This document shows, piece after piece, positions 15,575 to 23,543 of a DNA stretch of 25,934 bases (positions within the stretch are counted from its first letter, which is position 1; every line of letters begins with the position of its first letter). The translations under genes were made by a program, and so were the position numbers. This DNA is from Prevotella sp. UBA3294. GTDB lineage: Bacteria; Bacteroidota; Bacteroidia; Bacteroidales; Bacteroidaceae. A model generated the notes under the pieces. That model saw nothing but the letters and a program-made list of their open reading frames with translations. It was not told the DNA's origin and did not search any database. Where the stretch lies: positions 1-25,934 of the forward strand of contig DETG01000090.1 of NCBI GenBank assembly GCA_002361535.1, written 5' to 3'.

Positions 15575-17467
15575 ATGCATAGAATACTATTGATTACCGC
15601 CATACTCATGGCAAACGTTTTGACAATGAATGCAGCAAAGAAACCAGTGATTGACCGGATAGAACCCACCCATTGGTATGTGGGAATGAAGAACCCCCAG
15701 CTCCAGCTGATGGTCTATGGCAAGGACATCAAAAACGTGAAAGATGTCACCACCGACTATCCCGGTGTGCACATCGATCGTGTGGTGCGCCTTGATTCAC
15801 CAAACTACCTGCTGCTTTATCTCAACCTGACGGGAGCCCAGCCTGGTCACATGACACTCCATTTCGATAAGACAAAGGTGAGCTATGAACTCCGCCAACG
15901 TGAGATGAGCGGCGACAAGCGCATGGGATTCACCCAAGCCGATGTACTCTACATGCTCATGCCCGACCGTTTCGCACAAGGTCCTAACCACAACAAACAG
16001 ATCAAAGGCATGAACAATTATCGGGAAGACCGCTCGAAACCCAGTCTGCGCCATGGCGGTGACCTGGAAGGTATCCGTCAGCACTTGGATTACTTCAATG
16101 AGCTCGGTGTCACCGCCCTCTGGTTCACACCCGTACTGGAGAACAACTCTCCCGACAGCGACAACGACTTCAGTACCTACCACGGCTATGCCACCACCAA
16201 CTACTACCGTGTAGATCCGCGCTTCGGTACCAACGAGGAATACCGTAAGCTGACGGATGATGCCCATGCACACGGTCTGAAGATCGTGATGGACATGATC
16301 TTTAACCACTGCGGATTCGAACACCCGTGGGTATCGGATATGCCCACAAAAGACTGGTTCAATCTTCCCGAGTGGCTCGAAGAATCGAAAGGCAGCAGCA
16401 ACCCGCAGGGGACACACTTCCAACAGACCAGTTACAAGCTTACTCCTGTGAAAGATCCCTACGCCTCGAAAATCGACCTCCACGAAACCGTTGACGGATG
16501 GTTCGTGCCCACCATGCCCGACCTGAATCAGAAGAACGAACATGTGATGACCTATCTGATCCAGAACTCCATCTGGTGGATCGAGACCATCGGCATCGAC
16601 GGGATCCGCATGGACACCTACCCCTATGCTGATGCCAAGGGCATGGCACGCTGGATGAAACAGCTCGATGACGAATACCCGAACTTCAATGTGGTGGGAG
16701 AGACATGGGTCACCGAACCCGCCTATACTGCAGCCTGGCAGAAAGGCTCAAAGCTCAGTAAGGAGAACAGCTACCTGAAGACGGTGATGGACTTCTCGTT
16801 CTTCGACAAACTGTCGAGGGCGAAGAAAGAGGAGACCGACGACTGGTGGGACGGATGGAACAGACTGTATAACTCGTTTGTCTATGACTATCTCTATGAA
16901 GATCCCGACCACGTGATGGCCTTCATCGACAACCACGACACCGACCGGTTCTTGGAGAACGGGAAAGACAGTGTGGCCATGAAGCAGGCTCTGGCACTGC
17001 TGCTTACCGTACGCCGCATCCCACAGATCTACTACGGGACGGAGATCCTGATGAACGGCACGAAGGAGGTGACCGATGGGAATGTGCGCAAAGACTTCCC
17101 CGGCGGCTTCCCCGGTGACAAGCATAATGCCTTCACCGCCGAAGGACGCACGCAAGGAGAGAACACGATGTTCAACTGGCTATCGAAACTGTTGCACTGG
17201 CGACAGGGCAACGAAGTGATCACCAAGGGCAAGATGACGCAGTTTATCCCCTACAAAGGTGTGTATGTCATCGCACGACAGTATCATGGTCGCACCGTGC
17301 TCACGATCCTCAACGGCAGAAAAGAGAACAACCTTCTCGATGTGACACGCTATGCAGAGGTGATTGGCACGAACACCCAAGCCCGCGACATCATCACGGG
17401 ACGTACCATCGACCTGACGAAGCCCGTCACGCTCCGTTCACGGCAAACACTGATCGTGGAATATTAA
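15575..17467 (+). CDS. Secreted GH13 alpha-glucan hydrolase (neopullulanase/cyclomaltodextrinase type)
   Basis: The 630-residue enzyme has a Sec signal (MHRILLITAILMANVLTMNA) without a lipobox, so it is probably periplasmic. Domains are an N-terminal beta-sandwich of the cyclomaltodextrinase type (about 23-110), the GH13 barrel (about 120-545) and a small C-terminal beta-domain. Catalytic residues are visible: nucleophile Asp347 (GIRMDTYPY), acid/base Glu376 (VVGETWV) and Asp455 (FIDNHDTDR), plus MDMIFNHCG. The layout is like SusA-type neopullulanases acting on alpha-1,4/1,6-glucans (starch, glycogen, pullulan fragments). It is not in the beta-glucan operon: 760 bp, a terminator and its own promoter separate them, and no susC/D sits beside it. 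The substrate is assigned from family, not tested. It converges on the next minus-strand gene with only 9 bp between stops. Confidence 0.92.
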   Translation: MHRILLITAILMANVLTMNAAKKPVIDRIEPTHWYVGMKNPQLQLMVYGKDIKNVKDVTTDYPGVHIDRVVRLDSPNYLLLYLNLTGAQPGHMTLHFDKTKVSYELRQREMSGDKRMGFTQADVLYMLMPDRFAQGPNHNKQIKGMNNYREDRSKPSLRHGGDLEGIRQHLDYFNELGVTALWFTPVLENNSPDSDNDFSTYHGYATTNYYRVDPRFGTNEEYRKLTDDAHAHGLKIVMDMIFNHCGFEHPWVSDMPTKDWFNLPEWLEESKGSSNPQGTHFQQTSYKLTPVKDPYASKIDLHETVDGWFVPTMPDLNQKNEHVMTYLIQNSIWWIETIGIDGIRMDTYPYADAKGMARWMKQLDDEYPNFNVVGETWVTEPAYTAAWQKGSKLSKENSYLKTVMDFSFFDKLSRAKKEETDDWWDGWNRLYNSFVYDYLYEDPDHVMAFIDNHDTDRFLENGKDSVAMKQALALLLTVRRIPQIYYGTEILMNGTKEVTDGNVRKDFPGGFPGDKHNAFTAEGRTQGENTMFNWLSKLLHWRQGNEVITKGKMTQFIPYKGVYVIARQYHGRTVLTILNGRKENNLLDVTRYAEVIGTNTQARDIITGRTIDLTKPVTLRSRQTLIVEY

Positions 17468-17476
17468 GATAAAAGA

Positions 17477-17878
17477 TTATTTCATCAGCCAGCGGCCATC
17501 ACGTTTCACCATCGGCACCACCACCTCCTCGATGGTGCTGTCGCCATAACAAAGCATCAGAAACGCATTAGCCGCAGGCTTCACACTATCATTCACACAG
17601 TTCACCACGCGCACCTCTCGGATGCCGTGGTGTTCTTCTTGTTGCTCACCCACGAACATGCGGGCATTATCAACCAACTGCTGACGATAGCTGTCGGGAA
17701 TGGGCTCGGGGAAATCCATCCCTTCCACAAAATCAGCATACTTCTCTTTCAGCAGCAGGTCGTAATATGCCTTCGCCTGATGAGCAGCAGCAAAGTCAAC
17801 GGCCTTTTCACCGCGACAACTGTAAACGACAGCTGCCGCGACAAAACACACCGTAAGTATCACTACCTTGCGCAACAT
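17477..17878 (-). CDS. Small lipoprotein of unknown function (DUF4878-like)
   Basis: The 133-residue product starts [21 protein letters not shown], a lipoprotein signal with lipidated Cys21 followed by Arg-Gly-Glu. The mature part has AKAYYDLLLKEKYADFVEG near the N-terminus and ends VPMVKRDGRWLMK. A helical opening with a terminal Asp-Gly-x-Trp strand is typical of NTF2-like lipoproteins such as DUF4878; this assignment is from memory. Its ATG overlaps the der stop by one base (TAATG, 17876-17880), so it is probably translated by re-initiation after der. That is an odd pairing for a ribosome-assembly GTPase, and no functional link is known to me. Confidence 0.82.
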   Translation of the reverse strand: MLRKVVILTVCFVAAAVVYSCRGEKAVDFAAAHQAKAYYDLLLKEKYADFVEGMDFPEPIPDSYRQQLVDNARMFVGEQQEEHHGIREVRVVNCVNDSVKPAANAFLMLCYGDSTIEEVVVPMVKRDGRWLMK

Positions 17879-19191
17879 TACTTCTGCCTGATGAAGATAT
17901 TGATGGGTGAACCCGTCAGCTCCCAGTTTTCACGGATCTTGTTCTCCAAGAAACGTTTGTAAGGCTCTTTCACATACTGTGGCAGATTCGCATAGAACAC
18001 AAACGACGGAATCTGGGTATTGGGCAGCTGGGAGCAATACTTGATCTTGATATACTTACCCTTGATGGATGGCGGCGGTGTGGCCTCGATGAGTGGTAGC
18101 ATCACCTCATTGAGCTTTGTCGTGCCGATCTTCACCTTCCGGTTCAGATAAACCTGCTTGGCCGTCTCCAGAACCTTGAAGATGCGCTGTTTGGTAAGGG
18201 CTGACGCGAAGATGATGGGGAAGTCGGTGAACGGTGCCATACGATCACGGATAGCATCCTCGAAGAACTTGATGGCCTTCTGGCTCTTGTCCTCCACAAG
18301 ATCCCACTTGTTCACCACGACCACCAACGACTTCTGATTCTTCTGTATCAGTTGGAAGATATTCATGTCCTGTGCCTCAATACCACGGGTGGCATCGATC
18401 ATCAGGATACACACATCACTGCTCTCGATAGAACGGATGCTACGCATCACACTGTAGAACTCCAGATCCTCTGTCACCTTGTTCTTACGACGGATACCAG
18501 CGGTATCCACCAGATAGAAATCGAAGCCGAACTTATCATAACGGGTGTAGATACTGTCACGGGTCGTACCGGCGATATCCGTCACGATATGACGTTCCTC
18601 ACCGATGAAGGCATTGATAAGACTGCTCTTACCAGCATTCGGACGACCCACCACGGCAAAGCGGGGAACTCCATCCTCGACATCCTGCTCTTCCTTCACA
18701 CCCTGAAGCTTCTCCATCACCAGATCAAGGAGATCACCTGTTCCGCTGCCTGTAGCACTGCTGATAGGCTGGGGATCACCTAATCCCAGCTTATAGAACT
18801 CATAGGCATCATAAAACTGATCGTTGTTATCTACCTTGTTCGCTACAAGGATCACGGGGAGCTTGGAACGGCGCAAGATAGCTGCCACATCTTCGTCCCA
18901 GTCGGTAAGCCCATTGGTCACATCTACCAAGAACAATACAAGATCGGCTTCCTCGGTAGCCACAATCACTTGCTTCCGGATGGCATCCTCGAAGATGTCA
19001 TCACTGTTCACCACCCAACCACCGGTATCCACCACCGAGAACTCCTTACCGTTCCAGTCGCACTTGCCGTACTGACGGTCGCGGGTTGTTCCTGCCTCAT
19101 CGCTCACGATAGCACGACGAGACTTAGTAAGTCGGTTAAACAAGGTTGACTTACCCACATTCGGGCGTCCTACAATTGCTACTAATGCCAT
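17878..19191 (-). CDS. der: Ribosome-assembly GTPase Der (EngA)
   Basis: The 437-residue protein has the two tandem GTPase domains unique to Der. Domain 1 has GRPNVGKST at 8-16, DTGG at 55-58 and NKVD at 118-121. Domain 2 has GRPNAGKSS at 182-190, DTAGIRRK and NKWD, and a C-terminal KH-like domain ends the protein. Length is normal for Bacteroidales. Der is essential for 50S subunit maturation and acts in the cytoplasm on 23S rRNA. The start ATG at 19191 lies 45 bp downstream of the era stop. The gene is the second-last of a minus-strand run DUF177-rpmF-fabH-era-der. All nucleotide-binding motifs look intact. Confidence 0.97.
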   Translation of the reverse strand: MALVAIVGRPNVGKSTLFNRLTKSRRAIVSDEAGTTRDRQYGKCDWNGKEFSVVDTGGWVVNSDDIFEDAIRKQVIVATEEADLVLFLVDVTNGLTDWDEDVAAILRRSKLPVILVANKVDNNDQFYDAYEFYKLGLGDPQPISSATGSGTGDLLDLVMEKLQGVKEEQDVEDGVPRFAVVGRPNAGKSSLINAFIGEERHIVTDIAGTTRDSIYTRYDKFGFDFYLVDTAGIRRKNKVTEDLEFYSVMRSIRSIESSDVCILMIDATRGIEAQDMNIFQLIQKNQKSLVVVVNKWDLVEDKSQKAIKFFEDAIRDRMAPFTDFPIIFASALTKQRIFKVLETAKQVYLNRKVKIGTTKLNEVMLPLIEATPPPSIKGKYIKIKYCSQLPNTQIPSFVFYANLPQYVKEPYKRFLENKIRENWELTGSPINIFIRQK

Positions 19192-19236
19192 AATTATTTC
19201 TCTATCCGTTCAAAATGATTCTTCTTCCTCTTCGCG

Positions 19237-20151
19237 TTATTCAGGATTATAGCCAAAGTGATCGAGCTCTTTCTGCGATGAGCGCCAGTCCTTGTCAACC
19301 TTCACAAAGGTCTCCAGGAAGATGCTTTTACCGAAGAAGCGCTCCAATGCCTTCCGTGCCTCACTTCCCACCTTCTTCAGGGCCACACCCTGATGACCGA
19401 TAATGATCCCCTTCTGAGATTCTCGCTCCACAAAGATGACAGCACTGATACGAATATTCTTGGGCGTCTCCTTAAAACTCTCCACACTCACTTCCACAGA
19501 ATAAGGGATTTCCTTATCGTAGTAGAGCAATATCTTCTCTCGGATAATCTCTGAAACAAAGAAACGGGCAGGTTTATCAGTCAGCTGGTCTTTATCGAAG
19601 AATGCCGGACTCTCAGGGAGCAGCTCCTTGATACGTTTCAGGAGCATTTCTACTCCGAACTTATTCTTTGCCGAGATGGGAAGAATCTCGGCATTAGGTA
19701 ACAGCGTATGCCATTTCTCCACGATATCGCCCAGCATGTTCTGAGAATTCTGAGCTTTCTGATTTCCCTGAGTATTCTGAAGGCAATCAATCTTATTGAT
19801 CAGCAGGATGACGGGTATCGTCATCTTCTGTACCTTCTCTAAGAAATCCTTGTTCTTCTCAGGATTCTCTACCACATCGGTCACATAGAGCAGCACATCG
19901 GCATCAGCCAGTGCGCTCTCAGAGAAGGCAAGCATCGACTCCTGCAGTTTATAGTTGGGCTTCAGCACCCCCGGCGTGTCGCTGAAAACGATTTGCGTAT
20001 CTTCCGTATTCACGATGCCCATGATACGGTGACGGGTGGTCTGTGCCTTGAAGGTGGCAATTGAAATACGCTCACCAACCAATTGGTTCATGAGCGTACT
20101 TTTTCCTACATTTGGGTTGCCAACGATATTTACGAACCCTGCTTTATGCAT
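19237..20151 (-). CDS. era: GTPase Era, 16S rRNA-processing factor
   Basis: The 304-residue protein has GNPNVGKST (11-19), DTPGV, NKID and a C-terminal KH domain with IIIGHQGVALKKVG (about 251-264). Era binds the 3' end of 16S rRNA and aids 30S assembly. It follows fabH with a 31-bp spacer made of ATTGTCAATT repeats and precedes der, so two ribosome GTPases are co-transcribed with L32. One Gln/Asn-rich stretch (NTQGNQKAQNSQN, near 125-137) inside the G domain is longer than I expect for Era and is probably a surface-loop insertion. Start ATG at 20151 gives MHKAGFVNIVG, the standard opening. Confidence 0.96.
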   Translation of the reverse strand: MHKAGFVNIVGNPNVGKSTLMNQLVGERISIATFKAQTTRHRIMGIVNTEDTQIVFSDTPGVLKPNYKLQESMLAFSESALADADVLLYVTDVVENPEKNKDFLEKVQKMTIPVILLINKIDCLQNTQGNQKAQNSQNMLGDIVEKWHTLLPNAEILPISAKNKFGVEMLLKRIKELLPESPAFFDKDQLTDKPARFFVSEIIREKILLYYDKEIPYSVEVSVESFKETPKNIRISAVIFVERESQKGIIIGHQGVALKKVGSEARKALERFFGKSIFLETFVKVDKDWRSSQKELDHFGYNPE

Positions 20152-20182
20152 GAATTGTCAATTGTCAATGATGGATTGTCAA
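20152..20182. repeat. ATTGTCAATT-type repetitive spacer between fabH and era
   Basis: The 31-bp gap is made of overlapping copies of ATTGTCAATTGTCAAT and GGATTGTCAATT. ATTGTCAAT-type runs are low-complexity, AT-rich spacers similar in style to those within the PUL. Confidence 0.55.
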
Positions 20183-21190
20183 TTACTTATTACTATCGTA
20201 TGCCCACTTCAGGTAGCTGGCGCCATGAACGAATCCAGCACCAAAAGCGGTGAGTATCAAGTTATCACCTTTCTTCAACTGATTCTCATACTCCCAAAGG
20301 GCCAGAGGAATGGTAGCAGCACTGGTGTTTCCAAAATGCTCGATGTTCACCATCACCTTCTCCATAGGCAGATCCAGCCGCTTTGCCACCGCCTCAATGA
20401 TGCGGATATTGGCCTGATGAGGAACCACGAAACGGATATTATCCTTGTTGAGCCCGTTTCGTTCGGCTATCAACGCACAATCATCGCTCATATTGGTAAC
20501 GGCATAACGGAACACGGTGCGCCCCTCTTGATAGAGGTAGTGCAGACGATGATCCACCGTGAAATGGTTAGGAGGACACACGCTGCCGCCAGCCTTCATG
20601 TGCAGGAAGGGAAGTCCTTTCCCGTCGGCACGGAGATAGCTGTCAACGACACCGATGTTCTGTTCCTCTGTAGCCTCCAGAAGCACTGCAGCGGCACCGT
20701 CGCCAAAGAGCGCACAGGTCTGACGATCCTGATAGTCGACCATAGACGACATCTTATCGGCGCCGATCACGATGATCCGCTTGTAACGACCGCTTTGTAT
20801 CATGGTGGCGGCCACATCAAGGGAATACAGGAATCCGCAGCAAGCGCCCCAGAAATCAAAGGCGAATGCGTTCTTCAGACCAATCTTGCCTAACACAATG
20901 CTCGCCGTGGAAGGGAACTTGTAATCAGCTGAGGAGGTGGCAACGATCAACGCATCAATGGTATCGGGATCCACACCGGTTTTCTGCAAGAGTTGTTTGG
21001 CTGCCTTACGCGCCATGTAGCTGGTGCCCAGCCCCTCTTCGTTGAGTATCCGGCGTTCTTTGATGCCGACACGCGACATGATCCACTCGTCGTTGGTGTC
21101 AACCATCCGCGACAGTTCCTCGTTGTTGAGAACATAGTCGGGGACGTAGCCACCCACGCCAGTGATAATTGCATTGATTTTATTTTCCAC
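20183..21190 (-). CDS. fabH: Beta-ketoacyl-ACP synthase III (FabH)
   Basis: The 335-residue thiolase-fold enzyme has the complete KAS III triad: Cys117 (WGACCGF), His258 (VPHQANIR) and Asn288 (FGNTSAAT). The terminal [13 protein letters not shown] motif is also present. FabH condenses acetyl- or branched acyl-CoA with malonyl-ACP to start fatty acid synthesis; Bacteroidales FabH enzymes often prime branched-chain acids, so the primer here is uncertain. It lies 21 bp after rpmF. The usual plsX gene, which sits between rpmF and fabH in many bacteria, is absent here. The start at 21190 gives [19 protein letters not shown], the family opening. Confidence 0.96.
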   Translation of the reverse strand: MENKINAIITGVGGYVPDYVLNNEELSRMVDTNDEWIMSRVGIKERRILNEEGLGTSYMARKAAKQLLQKTGVDPDTIDALIVATSSADYKFPSTASIVLGKIGLKNAFAFDFWGACCGFLYSLDVAATMIQSGRYKRIIVIGADKMSSMVDYQDRQTCALFGDGAAAVLLEATEEQNIGVVDSYLRADGKGLPFLHMKAGGSVCPPNHFTVDHRLHYLYQEGRTVFRYAVTNMSDDCALIAERNGLNKDNIRFVVPHQANIRIIEAVAKRLDLPMEKVMVNIEHFGNTSAATIPLALWEYENQLKKGDNLILTAFGAGFVHGASYLKWAYDSNK

Positions 21191-21211
21191 GTTTTGCTTT
21201 TACGTTTTACC

Positions 21212-21400
21212 TTACTCTGCAGCTTCGTCCATAACAATTGCGATCTTACCGCGATAGTAGCCGCAAGTAGGACAAACGGTGTGATAGATATGATATGCAC
21301 CGCAGTTAGGACAGATAGCCAGTGTAGGTGCTACTGCCTTGTCATGAGTTCTTCTTTTCGCTGTACGAGTCTTAGACTGTCTTCTTTTAGGATGTGCCAT
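21212..21400 (-). CDS. rpmF: 50S ribosomal protein L32
   Basis: The 62-residue basic protein starts MAHPKRRQSKTRTAKRRTHD and has a zinc ribbon with Cys30, Cys33, Cys43 and Cys46 (CPNC and CPTC). All four ligands are present, so this is the zinc-containing form. It lies 21 bp after the DUF177 gene, the order seen in most bacteria. Confidence 0.97.
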   Translation of the reverse strand: MAHPKRRQSKTRTAKRRTHDKAVAPTLAICPNCGAYHIYHTVCPTCGYYRGKIAIVMDEAAE

Positions 21401-21421
21401 AATTCTATAACTTTTTAAAAT

Positions 21422-21943
21422 TTAAATTTTTAAATCTTTCAATTTTGCCCAGCGGGGATCAATAGACTGGGTGGACTCCTCATCACTGCTTCGGTCAGTA
21501 GAGTGCTCTTCCAGAGCGGAAATCATGGCTGCGTTGCACTTGCCGGGTGCATGCACATGCCTGATGGGGATAGCCAGTGCTATGAACTCATAGATAAGCC
21601 ACGACAGGTCGAGTATTCCTTCATCCTCACTCACTGTCAATACCTCATCCTCCTCTGAGTCTTCCGTTCCATATTTTACCACAAGACGTTTGTTCGTCTC
21701 TATCGGCTGACCCATGTCATCCAGACATAGATCACAAGGAACGGTTACTGTGCCACGACAATGAAGGAGGAGCTCAAAAAAACCGGATGCCTTGCGTATA
21801 GACACCGACACATGCACGGCTCCACCGTTCACTTCCGTACCGCCTATTGCCTTAAAATAACTGTCATCCAGCATGTATTCCAGTGCCTTCTCGCCCTCTT
21901 TCAATGCTTTCAGATCGATCTTAAAAGACTCTAAACTACACAT
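21422..21943 (-). CDS. DUF177 (YceD-family) protein, first gene of the L32 operon
   Basis: The 173-residue protein contains the DUF177 signature CDLCLD (about 95-100) in a beta-rich core, and later CNAAMI (about 138-143). The family, YceD in E. coli, sits upstream of rpmF in most bacteria and has been linked to 23S rRNA accumulation and processing. The acidic segment EDSEEDEVLTVSEDEG in the middle is typical. A -7 element (TACCTTTG) lies only about 20 bp before the ATG, so the mRNA leader must be very short. This is the likely promoter for the whole DUF177-rpmF-fabH-era-der-lipoprotein run. Confidence 0.9.
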   Translation of the reverse strand: MCSLESFKIDLKALKEGEKALEYMLDDSYFKAIGGTEVNGGAVHVSVSIRKASGFFELLLHCRGTVTVPCDLCLDDMGQPIETNKRLVVKYGTEDSEEDEVLTVSEDEGILDLSWLIYEFIALAIPIRHVHAPGKCNAAMISALEEHSTDRSSDEESTQSIDPRWAKLKDLKI

Positions 21944-21963
21944 TTAAAAGCTTATTTGGGATG

Positions 21964-21971
21964 CAAAGGTA
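21964..21971 (-). promoter_or_regulatory. Predicted -7 element of the DUF177-rpmF-fabH-era-der operon
   Basis: On the minus strand TACCTTTG is an exact TAnnTTTG match, about 20 bp upstream of the ATG at 21943. The -33 region has no clear TTTG. Confidence 0.6.
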
Positions 21972-22049
21972 CAAAACTTTTTCGATTTAGAATAGAAAGA
22001 TTTACTTTTTTTATTCTTTTACGCGTAAATCCGTTGCAAAGTCAACCTT

Positions 22050-22082
22050 TTCTTGCACACTCATTCCTGCAGTGTGCAAGAA
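22050..22082. terminator. Perfect 12-bp hairpin downstream of the phosphopantetheinyl transferase gene
   Basis: TTCTTGCACACT (22050-22061) and AGTGTGCAAGAA (22071-22082) pair perfectly around a 9-nt loop. On neither strand is the stem followed by a clean U-run: the minus strand reads AAAAGGTTGAC next. It may terminate the transferase transcript or be a regulatory or processing stem. It is called terminator with low certainty. Confidence 0.5.
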
Positions 22083-22243
22083 CAGATCTGTCATGCTGAG
22101 TTGTTCTGATGAAGACATATCGGTAAACCTTCAGCAAGCAACACGTGGCAGCAAGGGAGAGCATCGTAAGACAAAAGAAAGGGGAAAGCGTCATGAGACA
22201 CACCTTATTATATATAAGCATGCCCCGGATGTAATATTTGTCA

Positions 22244-22813
22244 CTATGTTGTAGATAATCCCGGATAGACGGAATAGACATATCCTTTTTTGTCGTTCAC
22301 CGACGTTTCTATGCCTGTCACGCCATCCAGTGCTTGTTTGATATTGTCGGTGATGCCGGTTCCCTTACATTTCAGCACCGCCTCCTTCATCGTCCACAGA
22401 CGGGTGAAGGCCACGGCGGGCTGTTCAGAAGCGCTGATGAGCTGCTGCTCCCGCTCGTTCATGGTGTAGCGCACCAGACTGTCGTTGTATTGACGCACAC
22501 TCTCAATGTCTATGCCTACAGGACAATGACTCAACACGCATATCACACCGGCACGGCAATGACTCAGGTTGAAGTGGATGTCGGGATGCCCCACGATGTA
22601 CGGCTTTCCGTGCTCATTATAGCCAAACAGGGGCGGCTCCAGCAGTCCATACTCCTCCCGCAGTCCCTGACAAAGCAGCAGATAGGCCATGGCACATGTT
22701 TTCTGCCCCAGCTCGTGCTTGAATTTCTGCAGCTGCTGGCGTCGTTGCTCCGAGAGCATCGGCAGTGCAGCTTGCAGGTCAAAACTTTCTATATCGTCGT
22801 TCAGGTAGATCAT
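22244..22813 (-). CDS. 4'-phosphopantetheinyl transferase, Sfp superfamily
   Basis: The 189-residue protein carries the Sfp-type motifs: GKPY (69-72), FNLSHC (81-86), the Mg-binding Asp102 and Glu104 in VGIDIES, and WTMKEAVLKCKG (140-151) with Glu144 and Lys148. These enzymes move phosphopantetheine from CoA to a Ser of an acyl or peptidyl carrier protein. It is a little short for the family (usually 200-240) but all key motifs are present. No polyketide or peptide synthase lies nearby, so the target may be the fatty-acid ACP, a role taken by Sfp-type enzymes where AcpS is missing; that is inference. The gene is probably monocistronic. Confidence 0.9.
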   Translation of the reverse strand: MIYLNDDIESFDLQAALPMLSEQRRQQLQKFKHELGQKTCAMAYLLLCQGLREEYGLLEPPLFGYNEHGKPYIVGHPDIHFNLSHCRAGVICVLSHCPVGIDIESVRQYNDSLVRYTMNEREQQLISASEQPAVAFTRLWTMKEAVLKCKGTGITDNIKQALDGVTGIETSVNDKKGYVYSVYPGLSTT

Positions 22814-22843
22814 AGCTATACGTCATTTCTACTATACAGGGGA

Positions 22844-22851
22844 CAAAATTA
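22844..22851 (-). promoter_or_regulatory. Predicted -7 element of the phosphopantetheinyl transferase gene
   Basis: On the minus strand TAATTTTG matches TAnnTTTG and lies about 30 bp before the ATG at 22813. No TTTG -33 box was identified at the standard distance. Confidence 0.45.
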
Positions 22852-23085
22852 AAAAAAATATCTTTAACCAAGAACATTTAGACATGATTTGTGAAATCAT
22901 TTATCTTAATTCGTTATATTATCTTTACGAAGGAAATGGTACCAATTGTTAAAAATTTGAATAATCTCAACGAATTAACTTCGTTTAACGCAAAATACGG
23001 GCACGAGGAGAACCAACCGCCCCCTCGGTCGAAAATGAGCGATTCTGACGAGGTTTGGTAAATGGCTGATAATGAATCCGTTAGC

Positions 23086-23218
23086 AAAACTCGGCTTTTT
23101 CAACTTGCAAAAACCATGTTTTTAGAGTCCAAAAACATAGTATTTAGGGGTCAAAAACACCGTTTTTGCAACCCGAAAACACCGTTTTCATCACCTGAAA
23201 ACATGGTTTTCGTGATAC
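23086..23218. repeat. 22-bp tandem array A, palindromic units
   Basis: Core positions are 23110, 23132, 23154, 23176 and 23198, exactly 22 bp apart, with a degenerate sixth core at 23086 (24 bp away). Each core is AAAAC-NNN-GTTTT or a near match: AAAACCATGTTTT, AAAACATAGTATT, AAAACACCGTTTT twice, AAAACATGGTTTT. The first and last regular cores are exact reverse complements of each other. Neighbouring units match at about 15-17 of 22 positions. The DNA spacing is close to two helical turns, so dimer-binding sites on one face of the DNA are possible, as is an RNA with serial small hairpins. Confidence 0.85.
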
Positions 23219-23333
23219 GAAAGGATAAATTGATTCTTCTGGGAGTGCCCTTACGGGCACCCAACAAACTTTCAAAAGTAAAATCCATGGTTTTTCGAAG
23301 AAACGTCACCTAAGGCTTATTCGAAACGGCGTC

Positions 23334-23408
23334 TTCACCTGTTCCAACGGCATCTACAAGTGGATGGTGACGACGGAATGAGTCGTAGATGACGGTGGAA
23401 AGGGTGAA
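23334..23408. ncRNA. Long imperfect hairpin between the two 22-bp arrays (possible structured RNA)
   Basis: Positions 23334-23357 pair with 23385-23408: 21 of 24 positions can pair (one of them G-U) with three mismatches, around a 27-nt loop. The loop-proximal 7 bp (CATCTAC with GTAGATG) are perfect. No U-tract follows, so it does not look like a terminator. Transcription is not shown; the type is a suggestion. Confidence 0.4.
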
Positions 23409-23543
23409 AGTAAAGTCTGGAACGACCCTAAACAGACCCTACGTAAACATTACTTAGACTCTACTTGGGTTCAAATCAGACTTTAATTACATCTCAATGA
23501 GACTCTACTTGGATCCCAAACAGACTTTACTTGCACATAAAGG
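23408..23543. repeat. 22-bp tandem array B with alternating units and an inverted flank copy
   Basis: Five consecutive 22-bp units begin at 23434, 23456, 23478, 23500 and 23522, each opening AGACYYTAMNT (mostly AGACTCTACTT or AGACTTTACTT) followed by 11 variable bases. Units 2 and 4 match at 18 of 22, and units 3 and 5 at about 16 of 22. Adjacent units 2 and 3 match at only about 13, so there is a 44-bp ABAB layer. AAGTAAAGTCT at 23408-23418 is the exact reverse complement of AGACTTTACTT at 23522-23532, so the array is bounded by an 11-bp inverted repeat. Confidence 0.85.

Larger units (their letters stand above)
21944..22243. other. Gene-free interval between the DUF177 and phosphopantetheinyl transferase genes
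   Basis: The 300 bp hold the DUF177 promoter, T-rich sequence (21995-22020) and a strong hairpin at 22050-22082. A minus-strand frame of 79 codons starting inside the transferase gene and ending at 22042 has no family resemblance and is not called. Confidence 0.6.

Noticed and set aside
15575..17467. GH13 gene as part of the beta-glucan PUL
   Set aside because: It acts on alpha-glucans by family, and a terminator, 760 bp of repeats and its own promoter separate it from the PUL.
22042..22281. 79-codon minus-strand frame overlapping the transferase 3' end
   Set aside because: It begins inside the transferase gene in another frame and encodes the perfect hairpin at its end; no domain or codon pattern supports it.
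23062..23313. 83-codon open frame crossing array A
   Set aside because: The frame exists only because the 22-bp units happen to lack stops in one frame (three units equal 22 codons). The residues change between units, and there is no family resemblance or convincing promoter.
23086..23543. CRISPR array
   Set aside because: Units are 22 bp in total with 11-13 conserved bases and no 23-bp or longer repeats with 30-bp spacers. No cas genes are in the window.
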